A stretch of DNA of 64,000 nt. It comes from Diphasiastrum complanatum. Its lineage: Eukaryota > Streptophyta > Lycopodiopsida > Lycopodiales > Lycopodiaceae. The stretch spans positions 4,866,056 to 4,930,055 of the forward strand of contig CM055093.1 in the NCBI GenBank assembly GCA_029204225.1, read 5' to 3'. Position 1 is the stretch's first letter; each line of letters begins with the position of its first letter. The translations under genes were made by a program, and so were the position numbers. The notes under the pieces are model-generated. The model did not search any database, was not told where the DNA came from, and was given only the letters and a program-made list of their open reading frames with translations. Positions 33,463-43,889 of this stretch are shown one piece after another.

Positions 33463-36417
33463 ATGTCATCCATGGGTGGATATTTGATGGAATCAAGTGA
33501 GAGACTCACTTCCACAAATTATTCCATTTGGAAAGTGAGAATGGAATCACTCCTAGTGATCCATGATCTATATGACATAGTTCAAGGAGTAGAGGAAGAG
33601 CCTCAAACTCCCCAAGAACAAGCCAAATACAAGAAGAGAGCAAGATTAGCTCTACATTGCATAAAGTTAAATGCATGCAATGACCTCTTGAAAGAGGTGT
33701 CTTCTTGTACCTCATCCAAAGAGGCTTGGGATTCATTAAAGAGCATTTATGAATCCAACAATACTTCAAGAATCCTCATGCTAAGAAATCAAGTTTTCCA
33801 AAGCATGAAAGGAAGTGGAGAGAGTGGACAAGAGTATGTTCTTAGGATCAAATCTCTTAACAAGGAGTTAAGTGCAATAGGAGAGAAGATCCAAGATCAA
33901 GAACTAGTACAAATCATTTTGAATGGTCTAAGTGATGAGTTTACCAACTTAGTCCAATCATTTGCCATTCAAGACTCTCTTCCATCCATTGAAAAGTTGC
34001 ACAATGTTCTTGTGGCCGAGGAGAGTAGGCTTCTACACCTCAAGACAAGAATGGATAGCATGTCACTTAATGGAGGAGAGGATAAAGCTAACTTACATCT
34101 AAAGGCAAGAAAAAGCAAAATCCATTCAAGAAAAATCAAGGCAAGGAGGCCGAGATGAAGAATGAAGGATCTACCTCCAAAGGCAAAGTGAAGAACAAGG
34201 CAAAACTAAAGTGTTTCTTTTGTGGAAAGAAAGGACACTTTGCCTCAGAATGCTGCTTGAAGAAGAATCAACAAGCCAAAGGAGATCAAGGGAACATTGC
34301 TCAAGAGGAAGAATATGAGGATGGATTCAACACATCCTTAATGGTTGCATCTACACCAACTTCAAGTCAAGACACATGGTGGATAGATAGTGGGGCTAGT
34401 TCCCACATGTCCTTTAACAAGCATTATTTTTCTACTCTTCTATCTTGTAATGACTCTAAGAAGTCAATATACACTACTAGTGATCAAGCACGCAAGATAG
34501 ATGGCATAGGATCTATACCTCTTTGTTTAGGCACATCTAAAAGGATAGATCTAGATAATGTTTTGTATGTTCCTACCATTTCAAGAAACTTGCTTAGTGT
34601 AGGACAATTAATGGACAATGGACTAGATGTACATTTCAAGAATGGAGTTTGTTCCATCTTGAAAAATGATAAGTGCATAGCGAGTGGCATTAAGCAAAGT
34701 AGACTTTTCAAGTTGGATGCTAATGTTGCAAGTGAAAGTGTGAACTTGGCTAGGGAGGAGCTAACTCAAGTGGAGCTTTGGCATAAGAGATTAGGCCATC
34801 CTAATCTTCAATCTATGGAGTCAATGGCAAGCAAGGAACTAGCTCTCGGCCTACCAAGAACTTTCAAGAAGTGTGGAAAAATGTGTGAGGCATGTGGCCT
34901 TGCAAAGTCACACAAATCTTCTTACAAGAAATCTTCATCAAGATCTCTCTCTCCCTTGGATCTCATACATTCTGATGTACATAGTTTTTCACATGCAAGT
35001 AATGGAGGTGCCTTGATGTATGTAACTTTTATAGAAGATTGTACTAGATTCACATGGATTGAGTTACTATCAAAGAAAAGTCTTGTTTATGAAGCTTTCA
35101 TTAAGTTCAAGTCTCTAGTAGAGAAACAACTTAGTACTTCTATCAAAGCACTAAGATGTGATAATGGAGGAGAGTACACCTCCAATAAAATGAAAGACTT
35201 TTGTGAGATCAATGATATTAAGTTACAATACACTTGTTCCTACACCCCTCAACAAAATGGGGTGGCCGAGAGGAAAAATAGGAGTCTATGTGAGTGTGCA
35301 AAGTCCTTGAGGCTTGATGCATCACTTCCCATCTCATTTTGGGGAGAAGCCATAACATGTGCTAATTATTTGTGTAATAGACTTCCTAGTAGTGCTATAG
35401 ATGGGATCTCACCTTATCAAGCCTTGTTTGATAAGAAACCCAATGTAAAAGATTTTAAGATCTTTGGATGTACTTGTTATGTACACATTCCTTTGGAGAC
35501 TAGAAGAAAAGAAGATGCTACCTCCTTCAAAGGAATCTTTGTTGGCTATGGAGAAAATAGCAAGGGATGTAGGATATATGATCCTACATCCAAGAAAGTA
35601 AAGGTAAGCAAGGATGTACTTTTTGATGAGTCACAATTTGCTAAGAGCTTGTCAAATGGATCTAACCCATTGTGCATTGAAGATCTTGACAAATCCGAGG
35701 AGGATCTTGACAAACCCGAGGAGGATCATGACAAACCCGAGGATGGAGATTTGGATCCGAGTCAAAAGGGGCCAAGAAGATCATCAAGGAGCAAGGCCGA
35801 GCCCTCAAGGCTTACCTATGTGGACAAGGGAAAGCAAAAGGAAGGCTCTACATCTTCTACCTCTTATTCTTTTTTAGCTACATTGATTGAAGAACCATCA
35901 TCTTTTGAAGAAGCATGTAAATCTAAAGTTTGGAGAGATGCAATGTAAGTATGCAGGTGACAAGATGGATAGGAAGTCCATTAGTGCATTTGCAACATTT
36001 CTTTGTGGAGGAGTGATATCTTGCCTTTCCAAAAAGCAAGATACAATCTCACTATCTTCTTGTGAAGCCGAGTACAAGGCATTGACTTCAACAACCAAAG
36101 AGCTCCTATGGCTAAGAAGACTCTTGATGGAACTACATGTGCTAGAGGCCGAGGAGATCCTTTACATATTTTGTGACAATCAAGCTTCTCAACAAATTGC
36201 TTCAAATCCTATCTTCCATGCTAGAACAAAGCATATTGAGATAGCTCACCACTTTGTGAGGGAGAAGGTACAATCCAAGGAAGTGCAACTACATCATGTA
36301 CCATCATCCGAATGCATAGCTGATATCTTAACCAAACCATTGTCCAAAGATCCATTTTTTAAGTTAAGATATGCTCTTGGAATTGTAGATAGATGTACAC
36401 TAGATTTGCCAAGTTAG
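33463..36417 (+). mobile_element. Best-preserved Copia copy: gag, PR, IN, RNase H parts
   Basis: Plus-strand Copia with long open stretches. Gag 33463-34158 (MSSMGGYLMESSERLTSTNY, IWKVRMESLLVIHDLYDIVQ). 34155-35948 carries the zinc knuckle (CFFCGKKGHFASEC), protease (WWIDSGASSHMSFNK), integrase zinc site (LWHKRLGHPN, CEACGLAKSHKS) and core (DNGGEYTSNKMKDF, TPQQNGVAERKNRSL), then an acidic tail with repeated EEDLDKPEE. 35960-36417 is RNase H (DRKSISAFATFLCGGVISC, IFCDNQASQQIASNPIFHA). The copy is broken but younger than its relatives here, judging by the long frames. It serves as reference for the fragments at 1-1410, 6182, 7311, 3691 and 31971. Confidence 0.93.
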
Positions 36418-36430
36418 AAGTGAGGAGGAG

Positions 36431-37250
36431 TGTTGAAAATTGTCACTTCTCACTTGACATTGGTTCATGTAAATATTGATCAAACATTAGAATATGTTGA
36501 TGATATGATTTCACACGTGTGGAGCCTGTTCCCACGTGTGAAAGGATGTACTTTTCATGTTTGTATATATCCAAATTGATTTTGTATCATTCTAGTTAGT
36601 GTGAACATGAAATGACTAGTTTTTAGTCAAGTTGACTAGTCACCTACAAATTAGCTTTTCCTTGCATGTGCATGAGTAAATGCTCCCACATGGCAAGTGG
36701 ATGTTCACACGTGTGTATAGAGTACTAGAAGATAAGAGTTGACCATTTTCCTTAGATCCTATTTTGTAGGGAATATTCCTATATTCTAGGAGACTAGCTT
36801 TTTGGATTTTAGTCATATTCTAGAAGGTCAACTATTGGATAAGGATCAAGGATGGATAAAATGGATAGATCTGAGTGATGTGGCACTCTTCACACGTGTG
36901 AAGGCCTGCTGGACTGTACCAGACTCATGGATGTACTTGATCCATAAAAGGATCATCATTTTGCTAAGAAAATTGATGAGACTTTTGCACTCTACACTTT
37001 TGTGAGATTTCTAGTCATTTGTCTTGTGATTTTTATGCATGATTGCTATCTAGTATCATTGTACTTGTTGTTTCAGGTGCAGGCCGTACAGTGGACACAC
37101 GTGTGAAGCCGCTCTCACTAAAAAATGATATGTTGATCCATTGCTCTTGCTTAAATCCAAGTGTAGTGAATCTAAATCAAGATCTAATGTGTAGAACTTG
37201 ATAGATTCATTGATTAAGCAACCAATAACTCTCTATGATTGTAAAGTACA
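36431..37250 (+). repeat. 3' LTR of the 33463 Copia, with G-box palindromes
   Basis: Begins TGTTGAAAATTGTCACTTC after the polypurine AAGTGAGGAGGAG that follows the pol stop. It holds five CACACGTGTG-type sites (36511, 36531, 36704, 36888 and 37096), the one at 36888-36903 being a perfect 16-bp palindrome. The right edge is uncertain because no matching 5' LTR was recognised. Confidence 0.65.
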
Positions 37251-37986
37251 ATCATTATTGTCCTAAAAACTGTAAAATTTTATCACCTCCGTCCTTGGGA
37301 GAAGAAATGCAGAATCCTGCATAGGCTCTTCTTTTCATGTCTTGCCAATCGACTGATTTAAAAGTTTACAGGTTGATATTGAAAAAAGACATGCAGACAA
37401 CCAAAAGTCTAGAAACCGGCTAAAAATGTGAGTATCAAGAAACTTAGCTCCTTGATGCCAAAATAGCAGGAAATTTTAAAGAATAATTTGACATAATTCA
37501 TTAAATCACTTACTTTTTATATTGACTTTTAAAAAGTAGATATAATTCTACAATAAGCAGCACTGGTCTCTAGATTTCTTTTGGCAAACTTACCCTAAAG
37601 TACTTCAAGTTTATGTTTCTTATTAAGGGTTGACTTTAATTTTCTACCTGGTTTCAAATTGTACACGATTGATTTCTATAGGCCATTTTTGAACTTCATG
37701 AAAAACCAACCAACTTTCAAAGTTGTTGGAAGTTGGAAAAGAAAAGAACCGACTGGATTTAAGAAGTTTCTGGAAACCAATCGACCTGCAAAAAAAAAGT
37801 GTGAGCATTGGGAAGGCGCCTTGCAATACCCAAACGTCACCGTGTTATTAATAGCTATCAAGCGTCGTTGAGTCACTTCATTTGAGTGTTATGATTCTCG
37901 CAAGGGGGGTGAGTTAGTGCATGGGGTGGGCCGAGGTTAGATTCTGTGTGATCCTACAGGCCGAAAATACCAAAAAGCATTTGGGT
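37251..37986. other. Non-coding stretch at the start of the element-poor island
   Basis: No gene recognised. Frames at 37659-37876 on both strands overlap and lack motifs. Confidence 0.4.
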
Positions 37987-38379
37987 GTCATGACCAGCCT
38001 TGTAGTTTGACGGTCGAGGTTGCCTGTCATGCTTTTTTTCAATGACGGTTTAATAAATCATTTGACTTTCAAATTGAAAATGATGTTTAATAATTCAGAG
38101 ATGGGTAGTAATTTGAAAGATGAGCCACCAAGTTGGAAGGGCTGAAGGTTGAATCATGAATGTGAAAGTTTGTGCTAAAATTTTTTCAAAGTTTCATGTG
38201 ATGTTTAGATTATATTTATTGTGAATCTATACAAGTAACAAAACAAAGGCATATGTCAAAATGACATTTTTGAATTGTATGTGCCTGTATGCTATGGCCA
38301 AATTGGAAATCCTCTAATTTACGGCCAAAATGACTTTTGACCGTCAATACGTCTGTCAAACTGCAAGGCTGGTCATGAC
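37987..38379. mobile_element. MITE-like element with 29-bp inverted ends
   Basis: 37987-38015 (GTCATGACCAGCCTTG...GACGGTC) and the complement of 38351-38379 agree at 26 of 29 positions by eye. The 335-bp interior is AT-rich with GTCAAATGA-like words and no coding capacity. This is the structure of a small non-autonomous DNA transposon. No target duplication is evident at the edges, so the superfamily is not assigned. Confidence 0.6.
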
Positions 38380-39467
38380 GTTTCACAATGTGTTATGTGT
38401 TATTTGTCCAATAATGTATACGGGGCTGTCTGCCCGTCGCAGTAATTCATTCAATACATTATGTGTTGGTTACGTTTATGGTCATGCTCCCTCCCGGGCC
38501 CTCCGGTGCTTAGGTCAACTTGATCAGTTGTTGCTGTAATTACAAAGTACTAGCCCAGTGTCTATGTTGGCAAACCAGGTTATTATTACGACCTGTAAGT
38601 AATGGTACTTGAGGCACTCGTGTGTAGATGAAGCAAGTCTTTCCCCTTCAAGACTTGAAACTCTGTATGGTCGGAAGGATTCAGCTTCTTTCTTCTTTCT
38701 TGTTTGATGAACGTTAGCTCGTTCTAGTTAGCTGTTTCTAGTCAAGATATAAAAACATTTGTGCAGGGATTGCTTATGTAAATATACCAACATTGCTAAC
38801 ATATGAGCAATCTATGGTATAGCTAACAAGAGAACCCTTGAAATAGTCCAAGTAGTGTATTAGTATATACCAGACGGACCAGCAGCTTTTGGATCTTTCT
38901 TGACAAAATACTTTTATAGTCATGGCAAATTCATGCTATGTAAATACATAACAACAAGTGAATAGGAACGCAAGCAATTTTTCGTTGTGCATGTAGCGTT
39001 TTCCTTTTGGTGGAGTGCCTAGCTACTTAAAAGTTAGATCGAACCACAGTTTCTACAGCACATGATAGCAGATCTAAGAAGTTGCAAATCTGAAGTACTG
39101 TAGCTTCCTAGGTTACAGTTACTTATGTTAACTAGCCGTTGTGAATACCTTGGAAGGCCAACCCAAGCGTTGTTGATATTTTAACTATAACGTCCTACTG
39201 AGAAATATTTCTAGCGTTCCTTTGCAATGACCAAAAGTAGAACATCAAAGTAGCTTTACAGACGAATTTCCGAATACACCAGTAGATGTCGAACGATGGA
39301 AATAGGCAGCCTATTTTTCAGGGAGATTTACACAACAGCAGAAACCAGATAAACATGAAGGTTCAAGGCTTCAAGCCCATATTTTAAACCCTGCAAACAC
39401 GGGAGTATGAATGTGAGGAGGGTTAGTCTCAAAACAAGACTTTGAAATCAGCAATGCTTACGCGAGC
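38380..39467. other. Non-coding stretch downstream of a candidate host gene
   Basis: No coding signal found on either strand. It would be the 3' flank of the minus-strand gene candidate at 39468-40110. Confidence 0.35.
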
Positions 39468-40110
39468 TTAAACTTCACTTGACGCTCGAAGTCTAAAGTC
39501 TTTCAAATTTGTCCCGGAATTAAGCCAAGGATACTTTAGGGCTTCGTCACACCTTTTAGTTGAAGGGACGATTGCAGGCCTGAAGACTCATGGTGAAAGA
39601 TCACGCCTTACACGAGCAGGGTTCCGGGCGCCCTTAAAAATCAAAGCCTGGCAGGCTCCAAAACAAGAAAGACTTGTCAATTGAATGATTGCTGGCAGCA
39701 AAGAGAATATCAATCACACGTGCGTCAATTGCCATCTTAAATATGAATTGAGCTAAATTTGAGTGTTACTAAACTTACAAATCCATCGACTTTACGCAGT
39801 GAACTCTTTTCTGAAGCATGTCACCGTAGCAGTCCTGCAGACCTGCACCGGGCTGCAAATATATTCCAAAATGGATAAATTGGAGACTCAAAAGGCAGCA
39901 AAAGCTATTTTCCGTTGCATTTAAGAGAGAGTCATATAACCCACTTATCATGGTTCAGCCACATCCACTTGCTCGCATCGAGGTAATGGCCATACTCTTC
40001 AACCAAGTTCAACACGCCTATATTGCGCCGTCTTTAACTTTTAAGGCCCTTCTCGAGCTGGGTGACTCGTTCAAACTTCAAACATTGGTTCTCCCTTGAG
40101 ACTTTGTCCA
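39468..40110 (-). pseudogene. Decayed multi-exon host gene, possibly SET/TPR methyltransferase type
   Basis: Minus-strand exons that join in phase: about 40017-40110 continuing into 39941-40017 (ENQCLKFERVTQLEKGL, then NIGVLNLVEEYGHYLDASKW), 39779-39852 (PGAGLQDCYGDMLQKRVHCV), 39612-39632 (APGTLL) and 39468-39552 (CDEALKYPWLNSGTNLKDFR, stop). Donors are GTTATA, GTAAGT and GTAAGG; acceptors are TTGCAG, TTTAAG and AAAAG. A TAA lies in frame between the first two blocks, and the protein ends early, so I read a pseudogene. The order, a helical segment, then KRVHCVKSMDLAPGTLLVC, resembles the start of SET domains of TPR-SET (SMYD-like) proteins, whose motif is RGLFATRDIxPGTLLL. That identification is tentative. 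Confidence 0.4.
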
Positions 40111-41199
40111 GAAATCAAATTGTTGTAACTCGTTGGCTAAAAAACCTAAAAGATAAAATTACAAGCAATTGACCCACATGAATTCTAGGTTTTAAGGTAT
40201 TAAAGCAAAAAGATGATGCACTTAAAAGATTCAAGCCAAGAGTGGATCCATGAAAACAAGGAGAGAGTCATGGGGGAGAGAGAGCACGTAGGGCCACATG
40301 GAGGAAGTAGGAGGGAATAATATAAATATATTCCCTCCTGCCTTCGGAGGTTGGCTTTGCCTCCAAAGGTGAAAAAAGTCAACCTTAGGAGGTAGGCCAG
40401 TCTTTGCGGCAGAAACATGTCCAATGAGATGATGACAAATAGGTCGGAGGCAAGAGTGCTACCTCCGACATGTGGCCTGCCCCCACATCTTTGGAAAATG
40501 CCACCAAAGGCAACCACCGGTTGGCAGTCTCCTTCATGTGGCCCAGCTAAGAGAGAGGAGATGGAGGCTGAAGGTTGAAGTGATCCTTGAAGGGGAGACT
40601 GTAGACTGCTGAAGGCTGAAGGTGCATTGAGGCCCCTGCTTAGTTGTAGCATGTAGGCCTGATGCCCTTTTGGAGCAAATTAAAAACTACAAGTTTTTTT
40701 ACAATAGCACTTGACTAGAGACTACAAAGCATGCTACTCCATTCATAGTGTGTATATTTTGCCCATTACATGTCAAGAACATATGGGATGGGATGATGTC
40801 TCTTCAGAAATGACTTGGACCAAAGTCTCAAGGATGAACCAGCAACTAGCTTTATCACCGGTGGGAATTCAGCTAATAATAAAGTGCAACTTCTACTGAT
40901 GCCTTTAAATCTCAGAAGGATGGAAGGACTATTCCCTTTTGTTTTGTCTAGGTACTGTGTACTCGTTTCCTAATACAACCTTTTCTTTGAACACTACATT
41001 GTCAATTGTGTAAAGGATTCAAAACTATCTTCACATCAAGATCGAGGTTTTCCAAATCCTTACTCCAATAGCTTTACCTGTTATATGACACAAACTCCTA
41101 ATTTTTTGCCGTACTTATAATAAGACTAGTGCCTTGGATTTTATAGAAAATTCAAAGACTTGGCTCTTCTATTTTATCATGTACCCTTATTGATTAGCC
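40111..41199. other. Non-coding stretch with CCTCCGA-rich repeat words
   Basis: 40300-40560 holds repeated TTCGGAGG/CCTCCGA and CCACATG words in both orientations, suggesting a degraded foldback element. A 150-codon minus frame at 40200-40652 has low-complexity, Ser/Leu-rich content and no motif. No gene called. Confidence 0.35.
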
Positions 41200-42400
41200 A
41201 TCTACAAGAAATATTCTAATCCACCTAGTGATTTTTCATTGGCAAACAAGCCTAGGAGGGAGCAAATTTTTGTGGTCTTTTTCAGGCATTGCATATGTTA
41301 CATCTTTGAGGATCAAAAGTAGCTCTACAATTAAGCCACCTCAACATGCCCTCATTTATTAATTGTTGTAGATTCATGTTTACTCCAAACTAGAGGCCTA
41401 TCCGATTGCTTCCCTATGGCATTCACTCATTCTTTGTTATCGATGATCATCTCTCTACGAAATAGTCTTTCATAAGTGATGAAAGCCATCCTATTAACTG
41501 TGATGTGTGGGGTAGTACTAGAGTCCAACTACAAAGTAAAGTGTGCAAAATAATCTCTTCATTTCCATTTCAGACATTTCATGATGAGTTCACACCAACT
41601 ATCCGCAATTCGCTAACTTTCTTTGTTACACTCATGGGTTGTCTTTGGTTTAGTCATGCTGATTAATTAGCATTGTGAAGGCTAACATTTGCTCTCTTCC
41701 TTCTACCCAACTACATCATTTTGATCAAAATTTTCTTTTTTGCCATCCTTTGCCTCCTTTTAGAAATTATGCACATAATGCCTAATCACAACACAACAAT
41801 ACCATTTGATCTCTAGCTTCTTCTTGCTCCCATCATGCCATGACTTTATGTTGGTGTGTCCCTAAAAGGTTTCAACTACTTTCTCCTTTATATTGTAGTC
41901 CATCTTTCTTATCTGCTATACATGCCATTATTCTGAACCTGGTAATAAGTCCAAGCACATCTTGTGTTGGCTCTCATTCTCAAGTTTGTTCTTCTTGAAG
42001 GAGTTGTATCATCGTGGTGTGCTTTTTGTGAGCTCCTAGAGTCACAATCATTGGGTTCTATCTATTGAGCAAGCTACTCAAGGTTTTGTGAATTGATTGC
42101 TACTTCTTGTGACTGCACTTGCAAGTTAATCTTGTTGTGCTATGTCTTTGATCTTTTCCAAATGGAAAAATATAAGCTCTTGTTTAGTCAATTCGGTGTT
42201 TTCCATTTGCCTTTGCAAGAGCAATATACTAGAAACTCATTTGCTTCATGTATGAATCAATACTATAGCCATACATCCTAGCTAGTGGATTGGACTTGTG
42301 ATATATCATTATCACCCAATGAGTAGGTAGTCCTTCCCTTTCTCGAATGTTGTATGCTTGAGCTCAATCTTCTAGCGGTTCTTTCTTCATCCACCTCAAT
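41200..42400 (-). mobile_element. Very old Copia relic (gag zinc knuckle to protease region)
   Basis: The complement shows a decayed KWYCCVVIRHYVHNF-like zinc knuckle near 41750-41800, and a VELLLILKDVTYAMPEKDHK block near 41270-41330, which corresponds to the L.DVLYVPE..KNLLSV block between protease and integrase. Spacing is right for a Copia. It is heavily broken, the oldest Copia in the window, and its edges are guesses. Confidence 0.45.
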
Positions 42401-43889
42401 GGCATATAATCCTTTCACTACCTCTCACAAAGATTTATCTATTACCCTAGTTTTTCGTAGTTAGCACACTAAATCAGTGGTTAGGGCACCCTATGGACTC
42501 TAATTGGTTGATCATTGGTATGTGGTATTACTAGGCTTTGATTGATCACAAAAGGGTTCACTTACAATTTTTTACTTGAGAAATGGCATTAGCAGGTGTG
42601 GATTAATAACAACATAGAGATACTGGGGACAATTTCTTTCTTATAAGTGCGTATAACCCACCCTAGCGCTAATCACAATTAGCAACATGAATAATCATTA
42701 ATTACATCATTGCTTTGTTGATGTTGTAGTGAAAGTTCTAGCTTTTCCCTTAGAGTTTAGACTTATATCTAGTCTCTTGAGAGTTATGGAAGTATCGGAT
42801 GCCATAGCTAGGAACCTGAAATTATATTGAGTGCTCATTAGTAATCTGAAGGCATGGGGCTGGTTTGTCCTATGCCTACTTCTAGTGTCTCCTAATCACT
42901 AGTAAGAGGATCGAGGGAGTTATTGCTCTCTCTTTTGTGTACTTCATTTTCTAACTTGACATTGAAAAGTTAAATCCTTCCAACTTTTTGATGAGTATTG
43001 GATTGACGATTGACACCGTCCCCCCTACCATGTTGTGAACCATCTTGTGTGAGTTTTTGAGTGATATAATACAACTGGGCACGCACATAACCATGTTGGC
43101 TAAAAGACTTAGAGCTACATAAGCAATTGATCCGCAATGCACATATGTATTGCAACTGCTGAAGCAAAAAGCTATGTACATGTAAAGATTCAAGTCGTTA
43201 ATTGATATACAATATACTAGAAGTAGAACCCGAAAAGCATGGTACAACGAGTATATAGGATGTGGTTTCACATTACATATCAAGAACAATAAGGTGGGAT
43301 CATGTTTCTTTCTTGAAGGAGTTACAGCATAAAACAAGGGGGGTGACCCATTAACTAACTATATTTCCAAGTGTAAGTTACAACATGGTTCGGATTGCAC
43401 CATGGGTTGACTCGAGAGAAAATGCATATTCTGGGGGTAATCTTTAACAATCATAGGTAGCACACATCTATGCACTATTTAGATGCTGATAGAAGTGATA
43501 GATGTCTTAAAATCCAGTGCTACGTTTGATCATAGAAGATTTTCGTGATAGAACCAGCTCTTATTTTCACAGTGCATAGAGTGGGCCAGAAAATAATTTT
43601 CATCCAATAGGGAAGTAGATTGCAATCTTATACTGACTGCAACATAGAAATGGCTTTTAAGACAAGATCGAAGAGCGTTCTTATTATGTTCCACCGACGT
43701 CTACAATCTCGACATGTATGGAAGTGTTCGAATTGCCAGCTGTGGTCTTACTTTGTATCGAGTACACCTGACCATTATTGGAATAATATATCTCGGCTAC
43801 TATTATCTTGAGGTTAAGCAAAAATCTGGCCTCGGACATACTAGTGCGTAGAAAACTATGAAGGAGTCAGGCCCTTTAATACATGGAGC
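42401..43889. other. Non-coding stretch 3' of the split host gene
   Basis: No firm gene. A minus frame of about 57 codons at 43683-43880 (FLLNLKIIVAEIYYSNNGQV) is protein-like and could be a further exon of the gene at 43890-45961, but no in-phase junction was found for it. Confidence 0.3.

Noticed and set aside
37659-37876. Overlapping 60-70-codon frames on both strands
   Set aside because: Mutually overlapping, no motif, no splice-compatible neighbours found.
39480-39552. Protein-kinase C-terminal block (DEALKYPWL)
   Set aside because: It resembles the EEALxHPWL motif of kinases, but the preceding in-phase exons show no kinase subdomains; a SET-type reading fits the context better.
40200-40652. 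150-codon minus-strand frame
   Set aside because: Ser/Leu-rich, low complexity, no motif, and it overlaps inverted CCTCCGA repeat words; most likely chance.
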